Below are positions 1 to 8,100 of a DNA stretch of 16,371 nt, in pieces. Each line of letters opens with the position of its first letter. Positions within the stretch are counted from its first letter, which is position 1. The position numbers and the translations under genes are program-made. The stretch comes from Amoebophrya sp. AT5.2. Taxonomy: Eukaryota; Sar; Dinophyceae; Syndiniales; Amoebophryaceae. A model generated the notes under the pieces. The model saw only the letters and a program-made list of their open reading frames with translations. It made no database searches and was not told the DNA's origin. The stretch spans positions 1 through 16,371 of the forward strand of contig RXOD01005028.1 of assembly GCA_005223375.1 (NCBI GenBank). The letters run 5' to 3'.

Positions 1-1
1 C

Positions 2-457
2 GAAGAAACTGACCAAGGGGAACCAGGCGAGAACGGCGACCAGACCGACAGCACGACAGAAGCGAGCGAAGTTGGTGCGGAACAAGAGCAGAAATCGAAT
101 GAAACTATGGTTAAAGCAGGAGATGATACCGACGAAACTGACCAAGAGCAAGAGGGGAAGGATTCCGACGAGACAGATAAGTACGAGAGGGAGCAAGAGA
201 AACGATTGGAGGAAGCTGCGGATGAAAAACCAACAGAGGAGGAGGAGGAGGAGGAAGCTGCGGCTGAAAAATCAACAGAGAAGTCGAGTGAGAAGCCGAC
301 AAGCGATAAAAAGAAAAAGAAAACCATCATCACCAAGAAAGAGGGGAAGAAGATGAGCGGTAAGCAGCTGGGGGCGATTTTCGCTGCGGGTCTCTTGGTT
401 GTGTGCGTGTTGGTGGTCATCGCTGGTACGAGGTGCGGAGGGTCGTCGTCCGAGTAG
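2..457 (+). CDS. 3' end of acidic single-pass membrane protein, 5' incomplete
   Basis: The frame is open from base 2, with no start in view, to TAG at 455-457, giving 151 residues. The peptide is very acidic and repetitive: DETDQ-like and TD/GE units, a run of seven Glu, then Lys-rich stretches. It ends in a hydrophobic segment of about 19 residues (GAIFAAGLLVVCVLVVIAG, bases 371-427) preceded by Lys and followed by a short tail, TRCGGSSSE. This fits a type I protein with a short tail or a tail-anchored protein; the upstream part is needed to decide. The internal ATG at 107 is probably not the start, because the same composition continues upstream to the window edge. I recognise no domain or family. 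The exact 3' end could differ if a splice site lies before the stop. Confidence 0.6.
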   Translation, partial: EETDQGEPGENGDQTDSTTEASEVGAEQEQKSNETMVKAGDDTDETDQEQEGKDSDETDKYEREQEKRLEEAADEKPTEEEEEEEAAAEKSTEKSSEKPTSDKKKKKTIITKKEGKKMSGKQLGAIFAAGLLVVCVLVVIAGTRCGGSSSE

Positions 458-812
458 GGCTCAGGCTAATTCATAACATAAGTAAGTACGTCTACGTGAG
501 AACCAGAACTCCTGCAAGAAGAAGACCACGTGGCGGCCCGTCACAGCACACTGGCCAGCGAGGCACACCGCTGTGGCTCCCGTGGTTTTTACGTCGCACG
601 GCATGCGAAAGCTAGTGAATAAAGCAACGAAAGTAGGTCGTTAAGGTTGAAGAGGAGCGTGGTTCGCGCGCGCAGTTCGCGCAGGACGGTACGATGCATG
701 GGGCTAGGCTGCAGGCATAGTTTTCGGGAATCGATGTAAATCTGCATGGTAAAGTGTACAACTACCACGGATACGGAAGGAAACGAAGATGAATTGCCCG
801 GATTAGCTCTAA
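458..812. other. gap without a defensible gene
   Basis: No supported coding region is visible here. An AATAAA hexamer lies at 618-623 and could serve the gene ending at 457, but a polyadenylation signal of this form is not certain for the presumed host group. Confidence 0.3.
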
Positions 813-1106
813 CGCGACAACACCGTCGTGGGGCATGTGCCCTACAATGCGAGTAGTGAAGAGGACGAGGAAACAAGCTTCGACGCAGAAAGCAAAGAAA
901 GCAAGGCGGACAGGGAAACCAAGACAGAAAGGAAGAGCGTGAAAGCCGGAGAAAGCAAGGAAACAGAGAGCCGCGCGGACGAAACGCAGCCGCGGAAGAG
1001 CCAAGTCGGCAGCATCCAGTCTGCGGCTGATCGCGATGACGGTTTGAAAGTCGCCGAGAGCTCCTCCTCCGGGCCGAGGAAAAGCAACTCCGCATTAAGG
1101 CCCTAG
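813..1106 (+). CDS. possible acidic Glu/Lys/Ser-rich exon
   Basis: The frame opens after TAA at 810-812 and runs to TAG at 1104-1106; its first ATG-independent start would be GTG at 828. The peptide is dominated by Glu, Lys, Ser and Asp (for example SSEEDEETSFDAESKESK) and resembles in composition the acidic protein ending at 457. The purine-rich DNA makes other frames look charged too. Frame 1 from ATG 847 reads a basic peptide up to a possible donor at 939 (GTGAAAG), whose phase would fit an exon starting at 1051. I cannot decide between the two readings. No family is recognised. Confidence 0.28.
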   Translation, partial: RDNTVVGHVPYNASSEEDEETSFDAESKESKADRETKTERKSVKAGESKETESRADETQPRKSQVGSIQSAADRDDGLKVAESSSSGPRKSNSALRP

Positions 1107-1384
1107 CGGGTGAGCTGAGTTGCAAAACCCCTTCGTACGCCTGCGCATGCGCGCAGATTGATTTAGCTCGTTTTATTTGTGGTAGGAATAGAAAATATCT
1201 CGACCTCGAGAACAAAACGGATGTAGATAAGTCCGACCGTGCACGTGTTGCTGCGTGTCGCCAGCTCGTTTCAAGCCTGGCATGTCGAAATGCCTCGGTG
1301 CATGCCCAACTTCCCCAGTCCCGATTCATTCGGGGCCAATCGTTTCTCGAATACTTAATAGAAAAAATGCACCCTAGTACTTGA
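1051..1384 (+). CDS. possible 3' exon, charged helical peptide
   Basis: In frame 2 the sequence is open from 1040 to TGA at 1382-1384. From 1051, just after a possible acceptor (GTTTGAAAG), it reads RRELLLRAEEKQLRIKALA, then a Cys-containing part, then a mixed-composition stretch ending SFLEYLIEKMHPST. It is less biased than its surroundings and looks more like a folded protein. It has no useful internal start, so it would be a 3' exon. A donor at 939 would join in phase (GC plus T) and make a 112-bp intron. The reading conflicts with the acidic frame that runs to 1106, so only one can be right over the overlap. I recognise no homologue. Confidence 0.35.
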
Positions 1385-1429
1385 ACCGAAGATACGAAAA
1401 CGAAAAGTGCTACAACTTTCTTAATAATG

Positions 1430-1748
1430 ATCATCAACAAGACAACGTGGACGTTCTGCAAGTGCTATCTTACGCGGCGCAGTTGAGTTCTCGTTTGGCT
1501 CCTCTGAGTGCTACGGTTTCTCGCACAGCTCATGCGCTTTGTGTGTTTTTGTAACTCGGGCTGCTGCAAGAACATCGAGACGTTCATCCCGGGACAGCAA
1601 GGCGCTGACGAGCGGGGTGGTGGCAGCGGCAGCCGTGGCGGGTGCGCAGGGGTCGACGTCCGAGGAGGACGGTGCAGCACCTGGCCACCGAGCCGAATCC
1701 GTGCGGGAGCACCGGATACACGAAATCCGGGCTCGGAACTTAACCTGA
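1430..1748 (+). CDS. possible exon, Ala/Arg-rich
   Basis: In frame 0 the sequence is open from about 1430 to TGA at 1746-1748. The part after 1570 has codons ending mostly in G or C, as in the large gene downstream, and reads an Ala-rich stretch (GVVAAAAVAGAQGS) followed by an acidic and Arg-rich tail. The other two forward frames are also open over much of this region, including one from ATG 1508 to TGA at 1754-1756. The choice rests only on codon composition. There is no clear start, no recognised domain, and no splice sites that I can place. It may be spurious. Confidence 0.2.
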
Positions 1749-1756
1749 ACTATTGA

Positions 1757-2086
1757 AGCCGCATAGTTTTTTTGGCCCCCTCGCGACGAGGATGGTAGAT
1801 TGATGAACTAGTGATACAAATCAATGCTGTCATCTCGTTCTCGTCTGGATCCAGCAGGCACTACCACGTAGAAGGCTGCTAGGCACCGATAAAAGAAGCG
1901 ATCCAGTGGAGGTGAACTCTTCGTTGTAGTAGTTCCCGCTCTCTAGAAGTACCAGGAGCACCCTCGGCGGACCCTTGGGCTGCTCAGGTAGTGGAGCCTT
2001 CGCGTGGGTCGCGGTTTCCCTTCTTTCCCTGCCTTCGGAAGTACATCAAGTCCTGCATCTACTCGTTAGTTATTCCCCACTCATCC
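1757..2086. other. gap without a defensible gene
   Basis: I see no supported gene here. A pyrimidine-rich stretch near 2015-2035 followed by CGGAAG, and another acceptor-like CACTCATCCAG near 2077-2087, could belong to introns of a gene continuing to 2349. Confidence 0.25.
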
Positions 2087-2087
2087 A

Positions 2088-2349
2088 GGTGCTCTCGCAC
2101 GGAAATAGAACAAGAAGTGAGCGGTAGGTCATAATAGAGCATGCGGATTGGTTCCCTGTATTTCGGGCCTCGGAAAGAGCATCGGCGAGCGCGATCAGGG
2201 AGTCGGCGAAAGCGAGCGTCCGCGCCACGGACGAGACTGAAGAGTTGGAAACGCCCGCGCCCCTGCCACACGCGGAAGAGTCGGCGGGATCCTCTTCACG
2301 AAATGAGAGTGACGCGGGACCGGAAGGCGAGTCCTCTGCGACCGATTGA
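2088..2349 (+). CDS. possible terminal exons, acidic Ser/Glu/Ala-rich
   Basis: The last part is an open stretch in frame 1 ending in TGA at 2347-2349. It reads an Ala/Ser-rich helix-like segment followed by an acidic tail ending SDAGPEGESSATD. A small upstream exon is possible: after the acceptor-like ATCCAG near 2087 the peptide CSRTEIEQEVS leads to a donor at 2124 (GTAGGT). Joining to an acceptor at 2178-2179 keeps phase and removes 56 bases, although that acceptor lacks a pyrimidine tract. Composition resembles the acidic proteins further left. The opposite strand is also open over 2070-2423, which I take to be a shadow. No family is recognised. Confidence 0.28.
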
Positions 2350-2568
2350 TGAAAATTGCCTGATGCACTCCGCAGTTGTTTCTTGATTTTGCATTTATTA
2401 AGTAAGATCAACCTTAAAAACATATCTTTTGCAGTTTAAAATCACTAGGAAGAGAACCCAAACCCTTGCGTTAGAGTTTGTTCACAGATGTAGAGCCGTG
2501 ACACATTGAATTTTATCGATGCTCATGCCAGAGATTTCTTATAAATTAATCTTCCGAATCCGAGGAGG

Positions 2569-2730
2569 ACACAGTAGATTTCATGTCAGAACAAATTCGT
2601 TGCCTTCATTATAATCATGTCAGAACAAATACGACTGCCGACACAGATTTCATGCCACATCCACGTCCTTATTGTCCCTACACAGATTCTTGATTGCGTG
2701 CCAGAAAGTACTTTCCACACAGATCATTTG
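2569..2730. repeat. degenerate direct-repeat cluster
   Basis: TCATGTCAGAACAAAT occurs perfectly at 2581-2596 and 2615-2630 (period 34). Related pieces CACAGATTTCATG and CACAGAT recur near 2642, 2681 and 2718. The copies are unevenly spaced and diverged, so this is not a CRISPR array. Confidence 0.55.
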
Positions 2731-3051
2731 GCTTTCCCCGTACACGTACTTCCACCTGTCTCTCACTTTGTTTGCGATTGAAGAGCTCTAGAAGGAAAAA
2801 TTTACCACATCATTGATGAATATGGGTACAACATTGATTGATTTGCCCACTATGCTGCATTCTATACCGGTCTCAGAACGATTACGAGACGCTCACGTGT
2901 TGGCAGACCTGCTTGCTCACGTCACATCAACCTTGAAATTTATTTTGGGGGTTACCTAGTTTAACTTAAAAAATGGCCTGGTGGCACCGGCACGCATGGG
3001 CAGGCGCTTTCCTTGTCAAGGAAGTACGGTACCGCCACGCTTCTGAGCAGT

Positions 3052-3093
3052 CTCGGTCTTTGTCCTCGATGGCTCGGTCTTTGTCCTCGATGG
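3052..3093. repeat. perfect 21-bp tandem duplication
   Basis: The 21-bp unit starting CTCGGTCTTTGTCC occurs twice head to tail (3052-3072 and 3073-3093) without a mismatch. It lies in non-coding DNA. Read on the minus strand it would duplicate an IEDKDR-like peptide, but I do not trust that frame. Confidence 0.85.
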
Positions 3094-3429
3094 GTTGGGA
3101 TAAAGCCCGAGCGCTGCTCGGTCGATACCAACCTTGATTTGCGCTAAGGTAGTCTTCGTGAATAACAACCAATAAAATTTCGTGCACTTTTTATCCGGTT
3201 GCTCGATCGTAGTTAACGTTTTTCGTAAACACTTCGTTCCTTACTTTGTCGACAACCGAGGAGAGACGCACGTTGAAATCGTTAAGCAACCGCTTCGCGT
3301 TGGAGGAGAGATTCGTTGGCTGTGTATGTGTTTCAAAATATCGAGTCACCCCGAGCAGGGTAAATCATCGTCATCACTCACAGGCTTTGCTTTTGCTATT
3401 GCAGTCGGAGTGCGTCTAGTGCGAAGAAG

Positions 3430-3454
3430 TTTTTTTTTTCAACGTGAAGAGAAG
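3430..3454 (+). promoter_or_regulatory. T-tract plus AG upstream of a start codon
   Basis: Ten T residues (3430-3439) are followed by AG dinucleotides at 3448-3454, just before the first ATG (3467) of the next gene. An in-frame TAG lies at 3455-3457. This is the arrangement of a 3' splice acceptor and would suit either a 5'-UTR intron or spliced-leader trans-splicing. Only the pattern is seen; the use is inferred. Confidence 0.25.
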
Positions 3455-3466
3455 TAGCAAGGCAGG

Positions 3467-4529
3467 ATGGCGCTTCGTATTTTTGCCGAAGATGCCTCTG
3501 CTTATTTCGGCGCCCCCGCGGCCGCGAATAACGGCCTTTCTCCGCATGCTCTACGATCGCAGTGCCCGTACACCAGCCACTGTGAAGATTTTGGTGCTCC
3601 CCACCCACCTTTCATCTTTCATCCCCCACCTACCACTGCATCACGATCGTCGTCTTCTCGACGATCATCGTCCCTCTCGTCTGCTACTTGCTTCTTCGTG
3701 AGTGAGGACCAGGAGGCCGCGCAGCGGCGCAAGCTGAAGACGTCGACGCTCCACGGCCAGCTGCAGCGGTTCGTGCCATTGGTACGTGAAGTGATCGACC
3801 CGGGGATCAAAAACCAGAAGGAAAAAATCAAGGCGTTCCAAAAAATCGCAACCAAGGTGGCGCACCTGCTCACGGCGGAGGTGGGAAAGCTGAGGGACAC
3901 AATGCACGAGACGGTGTCCGAGCTGGACGACGCCGTAAAAATGAACAAGGAGTTCGCCACACACCTCATGGAGCAACTCAGAGCGGAAGAAGATGGTACT
4001 TTTATGCTTACAAGCTGGTTCTCCATTGATCTGATCACGCTTAAGTTTGTTCGTTCGATGATTAATAAATACAGGCACCAGGGGCAGGGGGCTTCGTCTG
4101 ATGCGTCTTAGGTTTCGGTCTACATTTAACTTCATGTGCGCACCGTAACTGTAAGCCAGGGGAAGGTTAGCACCGACCCACACAATCGTCCATAATACAG
4201 GTACCGGGACGAAATTGCCGATTGCGGTATACGACACTGGGGGATCCGCCTACGAAATGCTGGTACAAGCGAAAAAGGACCTGAAGAAGCTTCTTTACGA
4301 AACAATACCAAGCCTCGAAGGGCGCTGCTCGACTGTCGCAGTGAGGTGAGAAGTATGCGGGTATGTACCAATCGAAGCAGGCGCTGAGAATCACAGAACC
4401 GCTGAATTGATCTACGTAGAAGGAAGGAAATCTGCTTCTGCATGAAGTTCCTGAACCCCTGTCCACCAGGCAGAAGAAGCGCGGCGTGATCAAGATCTGG
4501 TCCATTTTATGCGCGTGCATGACGTATAG
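3467..4529 (+). CDS. three-exon gene, charged helical protein (~242 aa)
   Basis: The proposed exons are 3467-3995, 4201-4340 and 4470-4529, with TAG at 4527-4529. ATG 3467 is the first start after an in-frame TAG at 3455. Exon 1 begins MALRIFAEDASAYFG, passes through a Ser-rich stretch, and from about residue 79 reads a long charged helical region (QEAAQRRK, KNQKEKIKAFQKIATKV, HETVSELDDAV) that suggests a coiled coil. Exon 2 adds LPIAVYDTGGSAYEMLVQ and more helix. Exon 3 adds AEEARRDQDLVHFMRVHDV and stops. Without splicing, exon 1 would read into an unlike tail and stop at 4111. Residues 30-78 may hide another intron, because the Ser-rich part looks unlike the rest. An alternative donor at 4346 would change the last residues. 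I recognise no family, and no signal peptide or membrane segment is seen. Confidence 0.55.
3996..4200 (+). other. intron 1 of the helical-protein gene
   Basis: The segment begins GTACTT after GAAGAAGATG and ends CATAATACAG. It is 205 bases long. Splicing gives G|GT, keeps frame from 3995 to 4201 and removes the stop at 4109-4111. Both flanking peptides are charged and helical, which supports the join. Confidence 0.5.
4341..4469 (+). other. intron 2 of the helical-protein gene
   Basis: The segment begins GTGAGGTGAG and ends in a pyrimidine-rich acceptor (CCCCTGTCCACCAG). It is 129 bases long and in phase 0. A second donor at 4346 (GTGAGAAG) is equally canonical but joins to a less protein-like frame ending at 4543-4545. 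Confidence 0.45.
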
Positions 4530-5192
4530 TTGCAGGAGCGAGTGAATTTTATTTGTTGTACAACTCTGTGACGGTGTGCAGCGACTGTTCATGAGAGAGG
4601 AGTGTGCCTGGAAGCAAGTAGGGGGTGAAATACGGGCGGCTGAGGATCTTTTGCTGTGGTCGCTGGGCCATGTTCAACGGCCAATCGGAAGCGTAAGTTT
4701 CGTCGGGGTTCGCTTCGGTTGTATCATCGCACGTCCACGCCGTGTACGACGAATAAGTTAGTGCGCTGGTTCGAAGGCGGATAGCGGATCGACACAAAGA
4801 TGCGTGCTTTTCTCCCATGTGACCACGCACATCACGACACGGTGGTGGCTTGCTTCTGACTGCTGTTTGGTAACGACTTACTCTTGTACAAGACGATTGC
4901 GGCGAGCCGAGGGAGACCGGGTGCCGACATTCACACGTGGTTTTCGACACACACAGACATCGATCATTCATTCATGCAAATTTAAATGTATTTGGCAACG
5001 AGCTCGGCGGGAAAATTCTCGCGACGCAGCTCAACCGCGGTAGCTACTCGTGCTCCAAGTTTCGGAGTTGTGCCACCACATCGGCATAGATACGTTTCTG
5101 CAAGACTACCTAAACCCTGTATACTAGTAAGAGGTCTAGCTACGTAGATTACCACTTCTTGTTCTCGACCATGGTAAAGTTGCATTTACAAA
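4530..5192. other. gap without a defensible gene
   Basis: Several short frames are open on both strands. One is a 67-codon minus-strand frame (4982-5185) whose end reads ELRRENFPAELVAKYI; another is a + frame around 4930-5090. None has a clear start, domain or splice context, and they overlap each other. The region should contain the promoter or 5' leader of the giant gene starting at 5193. The ATG at 5171 opens only a short frame. Confidence 0.35.
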
Positions 5193-8100
5193 ATGAGAGA
5201 GCCATTCGATTTGTATAAGGATGATCGTAGAGGTCACCATAAACCAAAGCCGCCACGAAACACAATAAACGAACTAATCAAGAACTTGGAACAGGAACAT
5301 CTACTGATAAAGCAGCCAGAGGACGGCCCCGACGCTGCTCTAGTACTGAGGAACATAAGACCACCACCGTTGTCTCGTCGTCACGAAGTCGGGGCCGGCG
5401 TCGAGCTGTGGGAACGTGAACGACTTTTCTGCGAGTCAGGACGGACGCCGTCATCTTCCTCGACCTTTCAGGGTGGCGTCTCTGATCCAGGTCAACATGC
5501 AGCTCGACGAAGATGTCGCGCGGCTGCGGCTGCGGAGGCGAATACACCGCGGAGCGAAACCGCGTGGACGCCGCGAAATAAAAGCGACACCGGAGAACAC
5601 GACAGCAAGAAGGCCAACGCGGCGGGAGAGCAGGTCGTGGCCGCACGCGAGGACGAAAAGGAGTTCAATGTTTATAGAGGAGGCGGCTTCTGTGCGGCGC
5701 GTACCGCCGTCCACGGACCCAGCTGCAGAAAGCGAACAGAAGAGGCCGACCGCGGTATGGGAGCTGGGATCAACCCGTTTGCGTTTTCCTGTGCCCGTAG
5801 TAGAAAGGCGGTTTGCGGAGGGCGCAGCGGACGCAGGGACCAGGTGGACGGGAGCGACACGCTGCTGCGCCTAACGACAACCTCCCGGACGCAGAAACAG
5901 CACAAAGTGGCGGCGGATCGCGGAAGATTTTTTCACAGGTATTCGGGGTCTCCGCCGCTTCCACCGCGAGCTGCGGAAAATTTTGCTTGCTGCAGCTCGC
6001 GTTGGAAGCGGCGGAGACGCACGAGGGACGGCGAGGCTGCCTTCCTGACCCGAGTCGCGGCGTACGTAATCACGGTGCTCGTTGTAAACGTAGTATCAGT
6101 GTCCTGTCTACTGCCTCAAGCGTTCCAGCAGCGGTGTCCGGAGACGCGCCTCTCAAATGAGCTCGCCAAGCACATCAAGCGGCTGGACCCCGAGGCACAC
6201 GTCCGAAGAAGTAGTGCTTCTCTTAGTGGTCACACTTTTTCAGCAGAAACAAATTCAGGAGTAGCAACTACCACCAAAGAACCTTCTTGGGCCGGCGTGG
6301 AGGCGCTGCGGGGCGCGCGCCAGCTGTCGTATCGGCAGCTGCTCGCAGTGCTCCTCGTGAACCCGTCGCGGCTGCCTGTATCCGGTGCCACTGCGGCGCC
6401 AAACTCCACATCTTCGCTTTCATCGCAAGAGCTCAACGCGACGAACTCGTCTGCGAATGCGAATGCGAGCAGTTCGGCGGCTTCGCTGTCGCCGCGAATG
6501 CAAGACTTGGCGGCGAAAATCCGGACACTCGCAACGGACTTCGAGAACATGTTTTTGCATGTAGGCGGGGGCAGCCTCGCGTTTGAACTGCTAGAAAAGG
6601 CGGAGATGAAGGCCTTCGTCTCCGCGGAAGTGTACTCACAGTGTCTAGTGCAGTCGGAGTACTCACCTTCCGAATTTTCCGTGCAAACCAACCGCAGCGT
6701 CGTCGCAGACTTGTTGCTCGCGGAGCTGCGGACGATACCGCTTCCCGTGCAGACTTTTGCGGCTCCTGCGGCGCTTCCGTTGCCGTCCAACGAGTCCAAT
6801 ACGACTGGCGACGATTTGTTCGGAAACGCGACGAACACAACGAAGGCAAATTCCACCTTTGCTAGTGAAGGGAATACGAATACTTCGAATGTTACCATGA
6901 ACAGCTCTTCGGGTGCTGCCGGCGGCGAAGACGAGGACGTTTTTTCTTTTGCCGGCGCAAACGACACGAACGGAACTTCTTCAGAGGAACCGTTCTTCCT
7001 CGACGCAACGGCCTTTCCAGAGTCGCTGACGTGCGCGCCCTTGCTGCTGCACGTGTATGACTGCTTTCTGAACGACTTTGCGCTCGAGCCGAAGACTTCT
7101 TCTAACGCTTCCAACGCCTCCAACAGCAGTAGCTTCTCCGACGAAGTCGACGCAGGAGGAGATGAAAATCATACCGGAGTTGTAATGGTAAACTCGTCGG
7201 TGGCCGCGAACACATCGATGGTGAATACGTCGGGGGCCAACGGAACAACTGCGGCGGCAAGCAGTAGCGCGTCGGAACCAATGGTCGTGCCCACCTCCTT
7301 TGGCGTTCGTTTCCGTTACCGCGACGACTTGAATTTCTCGGAGGCGGGCGCGGCCATCCTGAATGCGTCTGCGGAGCGAAACGGCGGCCAGGTGGAAGAC
7401 TCCTGCAACGCGCTGGTGGAAGGGGAAATTCTCTTGGAGACGGATTCGGAAGCCTCCGCGGACCTGCTGCTGCGGAACGCGGATCTGGTGAGCTACTTTT
7501 TCCCGAAGTTCCTGCAGGACACGTTTCGCAGCGGAGTGTTCGCGGAGTGGGTGTCGCAGCATTTAGGTGGACGCCAGCTGCAAAATACTAATGCAGGGCA
7601 GGAGCAGGTGCAAGAAAGCCAGCACTTCCTGGAGCGGATGAGGAGGTCGATCGACTTCATCACCGTGATGGACAACCAGGTGCAGCTGGAGAAGTTCATG
7701 CGGCTAGAAATCCGCGAGACCGTGAACAACACCAACGCGACGTTTGCGACGCAGCTCCTGCTCGCGAACGTGGCGGCAAACGTTTTGGGGGGCGACGCCG
7801 ATTCGAATCTGGGGAACGACACAAACGCCACAAACGCGACGGATTACGACGACGAGGATTTGCTGGCGCTGATGCGGCGGGTCGTTTCGAACCGCACGAT
7901 CACGAACGCGACGAACTTGACGAACTTCACTAACTTCACGAATGGAAGTGCAGAGGAAGAAGTAACCTACGTGGAGGAAGAGGTGATCGACTACTGCGTG
8001 CCGATAGAGGTCGGGAATTCATCGAACGGAACAAACGGCTCGTTCGGGAATGGGACGAATGGGTCTGGTTTCAATTCGTCGAATGGAACGATGTTGAACT

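Larger units (their letters stand above)
2350..3466. other. AT-richer intergenic DNA with short repeats
   Basis: This stretch is richer in A and T than its surroundings and holds no convincing gene. It contains a degenerate direct-repeat cluster (about 2569-2730), a perfect 21-bp tandem duplication (3052-3093), intron-like GT...AG segments at 2402-2434 and 3360-3404, and a run of ten T just upstream of the next gene. A 91-codon open frame from GTG 3182 to TAG 3455-3457 is uncharacteristic and more likely 5' untranslated DNA. Confidence 0.4.

Noticed and set aside
589..1461. 290-codon open frame on the minus strand starting with a hydrophobic stretch
   Set aside because: Its composition (Ser, Arg, Phe, Leu, Cys, Pro) is what the reverse of purine-rich DNA gives, and it overlaps better coding-like frames on the + strand.
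2569..2730. CRISPR-like array
   Set aside because: The repeats are degenerate, unevenly spaced and in an intron-bearing eukaryotic context.
4768..4777. GGTTCGAAGG, a tRNA B-box-like motif
   Set aside because: Flanking bases do not pair as a T arm, and no A box or acceptor stem is found.
6230..7123. 297-codon minus-strand open frame inside the giant gene
   Set aside because: It is antisense to the sequon-rich coding region and has the skewed composition expected of a shadow.
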